Positions 8,881 to 18,127 are shown, numbered from the stretch's first letter. The stretch: DNA of 64,000 nucleotides from Clostridia bacterium (GCA_017626295.1 JAGAJB010000017.1:62001-126000); one strand, 5' to 3'. The notes: a model not told the origin generated them from the letters alone. Numbers and translations are program-made.

Positions 8881-9537
8881 ATGGAATCCTACAAAAGAGA
8901 ATTTATACAGTTTTTAGAAGGTGCAGGCGTTCTTAAATTCGGTGATTTTACTGCAAAAAGCGGTAGAAAAATCCCTTATTTCATCAACGCAGGCGACATT
9001 AAAACAGGCGAACAGATTTGTAAATTAGGCGAATTTTACGCAAAGGCTTATTTTGAAAAAGTAGGCAACAAAAAGACAGTTCTTTACGGCCCTGCTTATA
9101 AGGGTATTCCCATCGCTGTTTCTGTTGCGGTTGCGCTTGCAAAAAACGGACTTGACGTTCCTTTCTTCTTTAACCGTAAGGAAGAAAAAGACCACGGCGA
9201 AGGCGGTGTTTTCGTAGGTTATAAACCCCAGGAAGGCGAAGAAATCGTAATTGTTGAGGACGTTATTACAGCAGGTACTGCCATTCGTGAAAGTATGTCC
9301 ATTTTATCAGGTCTTAAAGGTACAAAAGTTGCTGCAACTTTCGTAATGGTTGACCGTAAAGAAAAAGGTCAGACCGAGAAATCAGCAATGGCTGAGGTAG
9401 GCGAAGAATACGGCTTCCCGGTATATTCGGTTGTTGATGTTTACGATATTATCGAGTACCTTGAAGAAGATGAGAAAAACAGAGAAAATGTTGACAGAAT
9501 CAAGAAGTATCTTGAGGTAAACGGCGCAAAAGAATAA
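8881..9537 (+). CDS. pyrE: Orotate phosphoribosyltransferase
   Basis: 218 residues. It joins orotate to PRPP to make OMP. The PRPP-binding motif VEDVITAGTAI is near residue 125. I chose the ATG at 8881: GGAG ends at 8870, ten bases upstream, while the in-frame ATG at 8872 would be only one base from it. A lysine/glutamate-rich loop (FFNRKEEKDHGEGG) matches the flexible catalytic loop of the family. It sits between pyrF and pyrB in the operon. Confidence 0.95.
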   Translation: MESYKREFIQFLEGAGVLKFGDFTAKSGRKIPYFINAGDIKTGEQICKLGEFYAKAYFEKVGNKKTVLYGPAYKGIPIAVSVAVALAKNGLDVPFFFNRKEEKDHGEGGVFVGYKPQEGEEIVIVEDVITAGTAIRESMSILSGLKGTKVAATFVMVDRKEKGQTEKSAMAEVGEEYGFPVYSVVDVYDIIEYLEEDEKNRENVDRIKKYLEVNGAKE

Positions 9538-9569
9538 GAAAAAGTCCTGAATGAAAGGAATTTTAAATT

Positions 9570-10490
9570 ATGAGAAGTCTTATTGATATTCTTGATTTTT
9601 CTATTGAAGAGTTGGACGAACTCATTGCAAGTGCCAACGATATTATTGCAAATCCCGAAAAATATTCGGAGAAATGTAAGGGCAAAAAACTTGCAACACT
9701 TTTCTTTGAACCTTCAACAAGAACAAGGCTCAGTTTTGAAGCGGCTATGCTTGAATTGGGCGGTAGCGTTCTCGGCTTTTCCGAGGCTAACAGTTCCTCT
9801 GCGGCAAAAGGCGAAAGTGTTGCGGATACTGCTAAGACAATAAGTTGTTATGCGGATATTATTGCAATGCGCCATCCTAAAGAGGGTGCGCCCCTTGTTG
9901 CCGCGCAGAATGCAAGTATCCCCGTTATTAACGCAGGTGACGGCGGTCATAACCACCCCACACAGACACTTGCGGATTTACTTACAATTAACCGTGAAAA
10001 AGGCGGTTTCAATAACCTTACCGTAGGTTTTTGCGGTGACCTTAAATTCGGAAGAACGGTGCATTCTCTTATTACTGCCCTTTCAAGATATGAGGGTATA
10101 AACGTAGTTCTCATTTCTCCCGAAGAACTTAAACTTCCCAGTTACGTTAAAAAGGATGTTCTTGCGAAGAACAATATCCCTTATAAACAAACAACTGACT
10201 TGGAATCCGTAATGCCCGAACTTGACATTCTTTATATGACACGTGTTCAGCGCGAAAGATTCTTTAACGAAGAGGATTACCTCAGACTTAAAGACAGTTA
10301 CATTCTTGAGCCTAAAAAGTTAAAGAATGCTAAAAAAGACTTGTGCATTATGCATCCGCTTCCCAGAGTTAACGAGATTTCGATTGCGGTTGACAGCGAC
10401 CCGAGAGCGTGTTATTTCAAACAGGTTCTTAACGGAAAATACATCCGTATGGCACTTATTCTTAAACTGTTGGAGGAGGCAAAGAAATGA
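9570..10490 (+). CDS. pyrB: Aspartate carbamoyltransferase catalytic subunit
   Basis: 306 residues. It condenses carbamoyl phosphate with aspartate, the committed step. The carbamoyl-phosphate-binding [13 protein letters not shown] is near residues 49-61, [10 protein letters not shown] near 131 and [10 protein letters not shown] near 260. AAAGGAA precedes the ATG. The 3' end overlaps pyrI by four bases (ATGA), typical for this catalytic/regulatory pair, so an allosteric dodecamer like that of enterobacteria is likely. Confidence 0.96.
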   Translation: MRSLIDILDFSIEELDELIASANDIIANPEKYSEKCKGKKLATLFFEPSTRTRLSFEAAMLELGGSVLGFSEANSSSAAKGESVADTAKTISCYADIIAMRHPKEGAPLVAAQNASIPVINAGDGGHNHPTQTLADLLTINREKGGFNNLTVGFCGDLKFGRTVHSLITALSRYEGINVVLISPEELKLPSYVKKDVLAKNNIPYKQTTDLESVMPELDILYMTRVQRERFFNEEDYLRLKDSYILEPKKLKNAKKDLCIMHPLPRVNEISIAVDSDPRACYFKQVLNGKYIRMALILKLLEEAKK

Positions 10491-10903
10491 ATATAGATTC
10501 CATTACCAACGGTTTTGTTATAGACCATATCACTGCAGGCAGAGGTATGCGTATATACGAACTTTTAGGGCTTGATAATCTTGATTGCTCAGTAGCGATA
10601 ATCAAGAACGTAACAAGCAAAAAATTAGGGAAAAAAGATATTATAAAAGTTGATGCTGATATTGAAATTGATTTTGATGTTATCGGTTACGTTGATCCGG
10701 GTATAACAATTAACATTATCCGTAACTGCGAGCGTGTTGATAAACTCAGCGTTGAACTTCCCGAAAAACTTACAAATGTTATAAAATGTAAGAATCCCCG
10801 TTGCATTACAACAACAGAACAGGAAATAAATCACGTTTTTAAACTCACGGACAGAGAGAACGGTGTATACCGTTGTATGTACTGTGAAACCAAGGCAAAA
10901 TAA
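10487..10903 (+). CDS. pyrI: Aspartate carbamoyltransferase regulatory subunit
   Basis: 138 residues, slightly shorter than the enterobacterial protein. It binds CTP/ATP through an N-terminal domain and contacts PyrB through a C-terminal zinc domain. Four zinc-ligand cysteines are visible as CKNPRC and CMYC in the last 40 residues. The start codon lies inside the pyrB stop (ATGA overlap). It is the last gene of the pyr operon. Confidence 0.95.
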   Translation: MNIDSITNGFVIDHITAGRGMRIYELLGLDNLDCSVAIIKNVTSKKLGKKDIIKVDADIEIDFDVIGYVDPGITINIIRNCERVDKLSVELPEKLTNVIKCKNPRCITTTEQEINHVFKLTDRENGVYRCMYCETKAK

Positions 10904-10930
10904 CCGTTAAATTCTCATATTAGCATTTTC

Positions 10931-10960
10931 ACTATATTACTATAGTTTAATTTTGTTTTT
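10931..10960 (+). terminator. Possible weak terminator after pyrI
   Basis: ACTATA (10931-10936), loop TTAC, TATAGT (10941-10946), then a T-rich tract. The six A/T-rich base pairs make a poor stem, so this is tentative. Confidence 0.35.
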
Positions 10961-10977
10961 ATTAGAGTTTATGTGCC

Positions 10978-11006
10978 TTGACACTTATTTTCAGAAATGA
11001 TAAAAT
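10978..11006 (+). promoter_or_regulatory. Promoter of the purine operon
   Basis: TTGACA at 10978-10983, 17-base spacer, TAAAAT at 11001-11006. The transcript would start near 11013, just before the riboswitch. Confidence 0.8.
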
Positions 11007-11020
11007 TACGGTGTAATAAA

Positions 11021-11175
11021 AGTCGTGCCTGTGACTGACGGATAAAGGTAACGGAGACACCTTCGTACGCCTTGTGTGGAGCACCACAAAGGAGCAGGAA
11101 TTCTGTTGGAAATATATATTTAATATTTATTTTACGGCAGAATACAAATATGACTTTGAGCCGACCGTCTGGGCA
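11021..11175 (+). ncRNA. ZTP/ZMP riboswitch (pfl motif)
   Basis: The two conserved ends of the pfl RNA are present: GUGACUGACGG at 11031-11041 in the first domain and CCGACCGUCUGGGCA at 11161-11175 in the second, joined by an insert of about 100 bases that includes a hairpin (UUGUGUGG/CCACAAAG region). This family senses ZTP or ZMP (AICAR phosphate), signals of 10-formyl-tetrahydrofolate shortage, and usually turns genes on. It lies directly upstream of purE and the AICAR-using genes, the textbook context. Known family behaviour is from established knowledge; I assigned it here by motif alone. Confidence 0.88.
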
Positions 11176-11216
11176 CACTTGTTCTCTTTGAACAAGTGCG
11201 CCCTTTTTGTTTTTTA
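11171..11216 (+). terminator. Expression-platform terminator of the ZTP riboswitch
   Basis: GGGCACACTTGTTC (11171-11184) pairs with GAACAAGTGCGCCC (11190-11203) with one A-C mismatch, followed by TTTTTGTTTTTT. The 5' arm begins inside the conserved CUGGGCA of the aptamer, so ligand binding and terminator formation exclude each other. Confidence 0.88.
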
Positions 11217-11249
11217 TTGGCACAGAATGTTGCAAGAAAGGATGTTTTT

Positions 11250-11750
11250 ATGAAAAAAGTTGGCATTATTATGGGCAGTGACAGCGATTTACCCGTTGTT
11301 GAGAAAGCAATAAATACCCTTAAAGAATTTGAAGTTCCTTTTGAGGTTCACGTTTATTCTGCTCACAGAACACCTGTTGAAGCAAAGGAATTCAGCGAGA
11401 ATGCACGTGAAAACGGTTTCGGTGTTATTATTGCTGCGGCAGGTATGGCGGCACACCTTGCGGGTGCAATTGCTGCAAACACAACTTTGCCCGTTATAGG
11501 TATTCCCATTAAGTCACAGAATTTAGGCGGTATGGAAGCACTCCTTTCAACAGTTCAGATGCCTTCAGGTATCCCTGTTGCAACAGTAGCAATTGACGGT
11601 GCAGTAAACGCGGCTCTTTTAGCAATTGAAATGCTTTCACTTTCAGAGCCCACCCTTGAAAAGAAATTAGCAGACAAGCGCGCAGCAGATACTGCAAAAG
11701 TGCTTGAGAAGAACAGAAATATTGCTTTGCAATATAACTTTGAGGTGTAA
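11250..11750 (+). CDS. purE: N5-carboxyaminoimidazole ribonucleotide mutase
   Basis: 166 residues. Class I PurE converts N5-CAIR to CAIR. GSDSD near residue 9, SAHRTP near 42 and the GMAAHLAG segment form the active site. The start is the ATG at 11250, eight bases after AAGAAAGG; an upstream in-frame start would lie in the riboswitch terminator. No purK, which normally makes N5-CAIR, and no purC are found in the window, so these steps must be encoded elsewhere. First gene of the pur operon; it ends one base before the next ATG. Confidence 0.95.
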   Translation: MKKVGIIMGSDSDLPVVEKAINTLKEFEVPFEVHVYSAHRTPVEAKEFSENARENGFGVIIAAAGMAAHLAGAIAANTTLPVIGIPIKSQNLGGMEALLSTVQMPSGIPVATVAIDGAVNAALLAIEMLSLSEPTLEKKLADKRAADTAKVLEKNRNIALQYNFEV

Positions 11751-11751
11751 A

Positions 11752-13176
11752 ATGGGCGGTTTTTTTGGCGTAACATCAAAAAATGATGCGGTACTTGATA
11801 CCTTTTTCGGTGTTGACTATCATTCACACTTAGGTACACGCCGTGCAGGTATGGCGGCTTACGATACCGAACTCGGTATGCAAAGAAAAATTCATAAAAT
11901 AGAAAATTCACCGTTCAGAACGAAATTTGAGAGAATTCTCGATGAAATGGAAGGTAAGTCTGCTATCGGTTGTATCAGCGATACTGATGCTCAGCCCTTG
12001 CTTATTCGTTCTAATCACGGTCTTTATGCCATATGTACTATCGGCATAATAAATAACGCAGATGCACTTGTTAACCAGTATCTTTCGTTCAGTGGCGGTC
12101 ACTTCGGCGCTATGACAACTACGGGTATTAACTCCTCGGAACTTGTTGCTGCAATGATTGACCAGAAGAGCAGTTTTGAAGAAGGTATAGCATTTGCGCA
12201 GAAGGTAATTGACGGTACTTGTTCAATTCTTATTCTCAAAGATGACGGCAAACTTATTGCCGCACGAGATAAACTTGGAAGAATTCCTGTTCTTATTGGT
12301 AAACGCGAGGACGGTTTTTGCGTATCTTTTGAAGATTTCGCTTATAAGAAATTGGGTTTTGAGGATTATAAAGAATTAGGCCCCGGCGAAATCGTAGAAA
12401 TTTCTGACGAAAAAGTTGAGATTTTATTTCCCGCTAAAAAGAAGAAAAAAATCTGCGCATTCCTTTGGTCATATTACGGATACCCCACTTCTTGCTACGA
12501 GGGTGTAAACGTTGAAGTAATGCGTTACAAAAACGGTCAGATAATGGCACAGACCGATAAAGAATTGAACATTGCACAGGATATAGATTATGTCAGCGGT
12601 GTTCCCGATTCGGGTACTCCCCACGCAATAGGCTACGCTAACGAAAGCGGTATTCCTTTTGCAAGACCCTTTATTAAATATACACCTACCTGGCCCCGTA
12701 GTTTTATGCCGTCAAATCAGCGTGAACGCAGCCGTGTGGCAAAAATGAAGCAGATTCCCGTTCACGAACTTATAAAAGATAAAAAACTTCTTTTTGTTGA
12801 TGACAGTATAGTAAGAGGTACTCAACTTCGCGAAACTGTTGAGTTTCTTTACGAAAACGGTGCCAAGGAAGTCCATATGCGTTCGGCTTGTCCGCCGATT
12901 ATGTACGGTTGTAAATACCTTAACTTCTCAAGAGGCACTTCGGATATGGAATTGATTTCCAGAAGTACTATTATGGAACTTGAAGGCGAAGAAGGTTTCA
13001 AGCATCTCGAAGAATACAGCGATGCTTCCACAGAACGCGGTGCAAAGATGCGTAAAGCAATTTGTGAAAAACTTCATTTTGCTTCCCTTGAATTCCAGTC
13101 ACTTGAGGGTATAGTTAAAGCGATAGGTCTTCCCGAAGAGGAACTTTGCACTTACTGTTGGAACGGTAAAGGTTAA
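11752..13176 (+). CDS. Amidophosphoribosyltransferase-like protein lacking the N-terminal nucleophile cysteine
   Basis: 474 residues resembling PurF, which makes phosphoribosylamine from PRPP and glutamine. The C-terminal phosphoribosyltransferase half is intact: VDDSIVRGTQ (residues 349-358) is the PRPP loop. The N-terminal Ntn glutaminase half is degenerate. True PurF begins MCGIFGV after processing, with cysteine as nucleophile, but this protein begins MGGFFGV, and the usual GHxRYST segment reads GCISDTD. It can hardly hydrolyse glutamine; it could use ammonia, have another role, or pair with a second PurF. The start at 11752 overlaps nothing and follows GAGGTG. A cysteine-bearing upstream extension lies inside purE and is not credible. 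Its position between purE and purM suggests a purine role. Confidence 0.85.
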   Translation: MGGFFGVTSKNDAVLDTFFGVDYHSHLGTRRAGMAAYDTELGMQRKIHKIENSPFRTKFERILDEMEGKSAIGCISDTDAQPLLIRSNHGLYAICTIGIINNADALVNQYLSFSGGHFGAMTTTGINSSELVAAMIDQKSSFEEGIAFAQKVIDGTCSILILKDDGKLIAARDKLGRIPVLIGKREDGFCVSFEDFAYKKLGFEDYKELGPGEIVEISDEKVEILFPAKKKKKICAFLWSYYGYPTSCYEGVNVEVMRYKNGQIMAQTDKELNIAQDIDYVSGVPDSGTPHAIGYANESGIPFARPFIKYTPTWPRSFMPSNQRERSRVAKMKQIPVHELIKDKKLLFVDDSIVRGTQLRETVEFLYENGAKEVHMRSACPPIMYGCKYLNFSRGTSDMELISRSTIMELEGEEGFKHLEEYSDASTERGAKMRKAICEKLHFASLEFQSLEGIVKAIGLPEEELCTYCWNGKG

Positions 13177-13224
13177 AATTTAGTTAAGTAATCTTTGAAA
13201 ACAAATAACAAGGAGAATTTTACA

Positions 13225-14271
13225 ATGAATAACTCAAGATCTGAAAGTTACGCAGCTGCAGGCGTTGATATTACTGCAGGTTACAAAGCAGTCGAACTTA
13301 TGAAAAAACACGTTGCCAGAACACGTAATGAAGGTTCATTAGATGACGTTGGCGGCTTCGGCGGTTGCTTTGACCTTGGTTGTGTTGCCGGAATGGAACA
13401 CCCTGTATTAGTTTCAGGTACTGACGGTTGCGGTACTAAAGTCAAATTAGCTATTCTTATGGATAAACATGATACAATCGGTATTGATGCAGTTGCTATG
13501 TGCGTAAACGATATTGTTTGTGTCGGTGCAAAACCCTTGTATTTCCTTGACTATATCGCTTGCGGTAAAAATATTCCCGAAAAAATTGCTGAAATCGTCA
13601 GCGGTGTTGCGGAAGGCTGTGTTCAGTCCGGTTGCGCTCTTACAGGCGGTGAAACTGCGGAACACCCCGGTTTGATGCCTGCGGAAGATTACGACCTTGC
13701 AGGTTTTGCAGTAGGTATAGTAGATAAACCCAAAATGATTGATAACAGCAAAATGGCAGTTGGCGACGTTGTTATTGCTCTTCCTTCTACCGGTATTCAT
13801 TCTAACGGCTTCAGTTTATGCCGTAAGGTTTTTGATATTGATAACAATAATCCCGAACTTTATGTAGAACGCGAAGAATTAGGCGGTAAAAGTATCGCTG
13901 AGGCTTTACTTGTTCCCACTAAGATTTACGTTAAGCCCGTTCTTGCTCTTTTGGAAAAAGTTAACGTAAAAGGTATTTCTCACATTACAGGCGGCGGATT
14001 CTATGAAAATATTCCACGTTCAATTCCCGATGGCTTGTGTGCAAAAATAGATAAGTCTGCAGTTAAGGTGCTTCCTATTTTCGATGTAATTGCTAAATGG
14101 GGCAATATTCCCGAACGCGATATGTTCAACACTTATAATATGGGTGTAGGTATGAGCATCGTAGTTCCTGCAGACGAAGTAGAACTTTCTCTTTCAATTC
14201 TCAAAGATAACGGTATTGATGCTTACGTAATCGGCGAGATTATTGAAGGTGACGAGAAGGTGCTTCTGTAA
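13225..14271 (+). CDS. purM: Phosphoribosylformylglycinamidine cyclo-ligase (AIR synthetase)
   Basis: 348 residues. It closes FGAM to AIR with ATP. SYAAAGVDI at the N-terminus, the SGTDGCGTK segment, GGETAEHPG and ITGGGFYENIPR are characteristic. I chose ATG 13225 with AGGAG nine bases upstream; the in-frame TTG at 13195 has no ribosome site. The stop codon shares one base with the purN start. Confidence 0.96.
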   Translation: MNNSRSESYAAAGVDITAGYKAVELMKKHVARTRNEGSLDDVGGFGGCFDLGCVAGMEHPVLVSGTDGCGTKVKLAILMDKHDTIGIDAVAMCVNDIVCVGAKPLYFLDYIACGKNIPEKIAEIVSGVAEGCVQSGCALTGGETAEHPGLMPAEDYDLAGFAVGIVDKPKMIDNSKMAVGDVVIALPSTGIHSNGFSLCRKVFDIDNNNPELYVEREELGGKSIAEALLVPTKIYVKPVLALLEKVNVKGISHITGGGFYENIPRSIPDGLCAKIDKSAVKVLPIFDVIAKWGNIPERDMFNTYNMGVGMSIVVPADEVELSLSILKDNGIDAYVIGEIIEGDEKVLL

Positions 14272-14900
14272 TGTGTAAGAATATAGCAGTACTCGTTTCC
14301 GGTGGCGGTACAAATTTACAGGCACTTATTGATGCCGAAAAACGCGGAGAACTGGGTAACGGTAAAATTACTTGCGTAATTTCTTCAAAAGCGGATGCTT
14401 ACGCACTTACCAGAGCAACGGATAACGGCATTAAAACACGTGTGCTTATAAGAAAAGATTTTTCTGATATTGCTTCATACAGTAAAGCAATGCGAGATAT
14501 TCTTCTTGAAGAAAAGGCAGATTTGGTTGTTTATGCCGGTTTTATGACAATTCTTGATGAAAATGTCTGCGATACCTTCGAAAACAAAATGATAAACGTT
14601 CATCCCGCGCTTATTCCCTCATTCTGCGGAAAAGGTTTTTACGGACTTCACGTTCATGAAAGCGCACTCGAAAAGGGTGTTAAAGTATCGGGCGCAACAG
14701 TTCATTTTGTAACTGCCGAATGTGATGCGGGTCCCATTATTCTTCAAAAAGCGGTTGAAGTTAAGGAGGGGGATACCCCCGAAACATTACAGAAAAGAAT
14801 TATGCAGGAGGCAGAGTGGAAAATTCTTCCCAAAGCAGTTCAACTTTTCTGTGACGGCAAAATAACCGTAGCGGACGGTAAGACAATTATCAGTGAATAA
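14271..14900 (+). CDS. purN: Phosphoribosylglycinamide formyltransferase, folate-dependent
   Basis: 209 residues. It formylates GAR with 10-formyl-tetrahydrofolate. VLVSGGGTNLQALID at the N-terminus binds the phosphate, and NVHPALIPSF with VHFVTAECDAGPII supplies the catalytic Asn, His and Asp. Its substrate folate is the one whose shortage the ZTP riboswitch reports. Translationally coupled to purM by TAATG. Confidence 0.95.
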   Translation: MCKNIAVLVSGGGTNLQALIDAEKRGELGNGKITCVISSKADAYALTRATDNGIKTRVLIRKDFSDIASYSKAMRDILLEEKADLVVYAGFMTILDENVCDTFENKMINVHPALIPSFCGKGFYGLHVHESALEKGVKVSGATVHFVTAECDAGPIILQKAVEVKEGDTPETLQKRIMQEAEWKILPKAVQLFCDGKITVADGKTIISE

Positions 14901-14925
14901 TTCGATTAAGAAAGGAATAGATAGT

Positions 14926-15642
14926 ATGGAAATTAAAACTCTTGAAAATGAACTTAATTCTCTCCAGTACCACGGCAGAGGAATTATAATCGGCAAAAGT
15001 GCTGACGGTAAAAAAGCAATTACCGCTTATTTTATAATGGGCAGAAGCGAAAACAGCCGTAACCGTGTATTTATTGAGGACGGCGAAGGCATCAGAACAC
15101 AGGCTTTTGACGAGTCAAAAATGGTTGATCCCCACCTTATTATCTATGCTCCCGTAAGAGTTTTAGGCAATAAAACTATCGTTACAAACGGCGATCAGAC
15201 AGATACTATCTATGACTTAATGGATAAACAGATGACCTTTGAACAGGCTCTTCGCACACGCGAGTTTGAGGACGATGCACCTAACTTCACACCTCGTATA
15301 TCAGGTATTATCCACCTCGAAAACGGCGATATGAATTTCGCAATGTCTATTCTCAAATCAGCAGACGGTGACGGCTCTTCCTGTCAGAGATATACATACG
15401 CTTATTCAAATCCTCTTCCCGGTAAAGCAAAGTTTATCCATACATATAAATGTGACGGCAATCCTCTTCCCAGTTTTGAGGGTGAGCCTAAAACACTCCA
15501 ACTTCCCGATGTTGATATTGACACATTAACAGATATTCTTTGGAAGAATCTTAACGAAGATAACAAAGTTTCTCTTTTCGTAAGATATATTGACCTTGAA
15601 ACAGGTAAATATGATTCAAGAATCGTAAACAAGAATAAATAA
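14926..15642 (+). CDS. purO: IMP cyclohydrolase, archaeal PurO-like family
   Basis: 238 residues. It would close FAICAR to IMP, the final step. It resembles the stand-alone PurO-like IMP cyclohydrolase family rather than the MGS-type domain of bifunctional PurH. Recognisable segments are YHGRGIIIG, AYFIMGRSENSRNR and VFIEDGEGI near the N-terminus. I place the start at ATG 14926, nine bases after AAAGGA; an earlier GTG at 14893 would overlap the purN end with no ribosome site. Directly followed by the formyltransferase half, so the two proteins together replace PurH. The symbol reflects family resemblance only. Confidence 0.85.
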   Translation: MEIKTLENELNSLQYHGRGIIIGKSADGKKAITAYFIMGRSENSRNRVFIEDGEGIRTQAFDESKMVDPHLIIYAPVRVLGNKTIVTNGDQTDTIYDLMDKQMTFEQALRTREFEDDAPNFTPRISGIIHLENGDMNFAMSILKSADGDGSSCQRYTYAYSNPLPGKAKFIHTYKCDGNPLPSFEGEPKTLQLPDVDIDTLTDILWKNLNEDNKVSLFVRYIDLETGKYDSRIVNKNK

Positions 15643-15655
15643 GGAGCAGATAGGT

Positions 15656-16840
15656 ATGAAAGAGTTTGAATTAAAATACGGTTGTAACCCCAACCAGAAA
15701 CCCGCAAAAATTTTTATGGCTGACGGCAGTGAACTTCCTATCGAAATTCTCTGTGGCAGACCCGGTTTTATTAACTTCCTCGATGCATTTAACAGCTGGC
15801 AACTTGTAAAAGAACTTAAAGAGGCTCTCGGTCTTCCTGCCGTTACATCATTTAAACACGTTAGCCCCACATCTGCTGCGGTAGGTATTCCGCTTTCAGA
15901 TAAACTTAAAAAGGCTTGTTTCGTTGATGATATTGAAGGTCTTGACGAGTCACCCCTCGCTTGTGCTTATGCAAGAGCAAGAGGTACTGACAGAATGTGT
16001 TCTTTCGGTGACTGGGTTGCACTTTCAGATGTTTGTGATGTTACAACTGCAAAGTTGATTCAGCGTGAAGTTTCCGACGGTATCATTGCTCCCGGTTACG
16101 AGCCCGAAGCACTTGAAATTCTCAAGTCAAAGAGAAAAGGTAACTACAATATCGTTAAAATCGACCCCAATTATGTTCCTGCTCCCATTGAACACAAACA
16201 GGTTTACGGTATTACATTTGAACAGGGCAGAAATAATTTTGAAATCAACCGCGAACTTCTTACAAACATTGTTACGGAAAACAAAGATATGCCCGAAAGC
16301 GCAGTTCGCGACCTTATAATCTCTCTTATTACACTTAAATATACACAGTCAAACTCCGTTTGCTATGCAGTTGACGGACAGGCTATCGGTGTAGGTGCAG
16401 GTCAGCAGTCACGTATTCACTGCACACGCCTTGCAGGTACTAAGGCAGATACATGGTTCCTTCGTCAGCACGAAAAAGTTCTTAATCTTCCCTTTAAGGA
16501 CACTCTCGGCAGACCCGACCGCGATAATGTTATTGACGGTTACATCAATAAAAACGAAGAAGATGTATGTGCAGACGGTAACTGGCAGAAATACTTTACA
16601 ACTCAGCCCGAACCCCTTACAGATGAAGATGTAAAGGCTTATTTTGCAACTATCGACGGTGTTGCTCTCGGCTCAGACGCTTTCTTCCCCTTCAGCGACA
16701 ACATTGAACGTGCAAAACGCAGCGGTGTTAAGTACATTGCAGAACCCGGCGGATCTATCCGTGATGATGTTGTTATTGAATGTGCAAACAAGTATGGAAT
16801 GTCTATGGCATTTACAGGTATGAGACTCTTCCACCATTGA
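15656..16840 (+). CDS. AICAR formyltransferase (stand-alone PurH transformylase)
   Basis: 394 residues equivalent to the C-terminal transformylase domain of PurH, with no N-terminal cyclohydrolase. It formylates AICAR (ZMP) to FAICAR using 10-formyl-tetrahydrofolate. SFKHVSPTSAAVG near residue 65 carries the catalytic Lys-His pair; GQQSRIHCTRLAG and the DAFFPFSDNI segment are also typical. AAGGAG precedes the ATG. It consumes ZMP, the ligand of the operon's riboswitch, which closes a feedback loop. Confidence 0.92.
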   Translation: MKEFELKYGCNPNQKPAKIFMADGSELPIEILCGRPGFINFLDAFNSWQLVKELKEALGLPAVTSFKHVSPTSAAVGIPLSDKLKKACFVDDIEGLDESPLACAYARARGTDRMCSFGDWVALSDVCDVTTAKLIQREVSDGIIAPGYEPEALEILKSKRKGNYNIVKIDPNYVPAPIEHKQVYGITFEQGRNNFEINRELLTNIVTENKDMPESAVRDLIISLITLKYTQSNSVCYAVDGQAIGVGAGQQSRIHCTRLAGTKADTWFLRQHEKVLNLPFKDTLGRPDRDNVIDGYINKNEEDVCADGNWQKYFTTQPEPLTDEDVKAYFATIDGVALGSDAFFPFSDNIERAKRSGVKYIAEPGGSIRDDVVIECANKYGMSMAFTGMRLFHH

Positions 16841-16853
16841 TAGAGGTATAAAA

Positions 16854-18122
16854 ATGAAAATAATGGTTGTCGGTGGTGGCGGTCGTGAACACGCTATCAT
16901 CAAAAAAATAAAAGAAAACAAAGACGTTACCGAAATATTTGCACTTCCCGGAAACGGTGGTATGGCAAAAGATGCCACTTGTGTAAATATTGGTGCAAAA
17001 GATATAGAAAAAATCGTAGAGTTTGCAGTTGAAAATAATATCGACTATGCGGTTGTTGCTCCCGATGACCCGCTTGTTCTCGGTTGCGTTGATGCTCTCG
17101 AAAAAAAAGGTATTCCTTGCTTCGGTCCTAAAGCCAACGCTGCGATAATCGAAGGTAGTAAGGTTTTCTCAAAAAATCTTATGAAAAAATACGGTATTCC
17201 CACTGCCGCTTACGAAGTTTTCAATGATATGGAGAAAGCACTTCTTTATCTTGAAACTGCACCTATTCCAACGGTTATTAAGGCTGACGGCCTTGCTCTC
17301 GGTAAAGGTGTTATTATTGCCACAGAGCGCGAACAGGCAAAACAGGCAGTAGTTTCTATGATGCAGGATAAGATGTTCGGTACAAGCGGTGATAACATTG
17401 TTATCGAAGAGTTCCTTACAGGCCCCGAAGTTTCAGTTCTTGCATTTACGGACGGCAAAACCGTTGCTCCCATGGTTTCTTCTATGGACCATAAACGAGC
17501 AGGTGATAACGATACAGGTCTTAACACAGGCGGTATGGGTACTATTGCTCCCAACCCTTACTATACCGATGAAGTTGCTGAAGAATGTATGGATAAGATT
17601 TTCTTACCTACAATTGATGCAATGAACAAAGAGGGCAGAACATTTAAAGGTTGCCTTTACTTCGGTCTTATGATTACTCCCGACGGACCTAAGGTTATTG
17701 AGTATAACTGCCGTTTCGGTGACCCCGAAACACAGGTTGTTTTACCCCTTCTTGAAAGTGATTTGCTTACTGTTATGAAAGCCACTACAAACGGCACTCT
17801 TGCTGAAACAGAAGTTAAATTCAGTGAAAAAAGCGCTTGCTGTGTAATTATGGCTTCCGAGGGTTACCCCGTGAAATACGAAAAAGGCTATGAAATGAAC
17901 ATTCCCGAAGAAATAGAGGGAAATGTTTACGTAGCAGGTGCAGAACTTAAAGAGGGTAAACTTCTTACAAACGGCGGCAGAGTTTTAGGTGTTACCGCTG
18001 TGGAAGATAATCTTAAAAAAGCAGTTGATTCTGCTTACGGACTTGTTGAAAAAATAAGTTTCGGAAATGCTTTCTATCGTCATGACATCGGTGCAAAAGC
18101 ACTTGCGGCTATGGAGGATTAA
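16854..18122 (+). CDS. purD: Phosphoribosylamine-glycine ligase (GAR synthetase)
   Basis: 422 residues, ATP-grasp enzyme joining phosphoribosylamine and glycine. MVVGGGGREHAI at the N-terminus is the family signature, the central ATP-grasp carries KADGLALGKGV, and EYNCRFGDPETQ near residue 285 holds the metal ligands. RBS GAGG is ten bases upstream. Its substrate phosphoribosylamine is unstable, so a functional amidophosphoribosyltransferase must exist even though the local PurF-like protein lacks its cysteine. Confidence 0.96.
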   Translation: MKIMVVGGGGREHAIIKKIKENKDVTEIFALPGNGGMAKDATCVNIGAKDIEKIVEFAVENNIDYAVVAPDDPLVLGCVDALEKKGIPCFGPKANAAIIEGSKVFSKNLMKKYGIPTAAYEVFNDMEKALLYLETAPIPTVIKADGLALGKGVIIATEREQAKQAVVSMMQDKMFGTSGDNIVIEEFLTGPEVSVLAFTDGKTVAPMVSSMDHKRAGDNDTGLNTGGMGTIAPNPYYTDEVAEECMDKIFLPTIDAMNKEGRTFKGCLYFGLMITPDGPKVIEYNCRFGDPETQVVLPLLESDLLTVMKATTNGTLAETEVKFSEKSACCVIMASEGYPVKYEKGYEMNIPEEIEGNVYVAGAELKEGKLLTNGGRVLGVTAVEDNLKKAVDSAYGLVEKISFGNAFYRHDIGAKALAAMED

Positions 18123-18127
18123 AAGAT

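Noticed and set aside
11704..11751. A cysteine-bearing N-terminal extension for the PurF-like protein
   Set aside because: It lies inside purE, has no ribosome site, and the cysteines are not in an MCG context.
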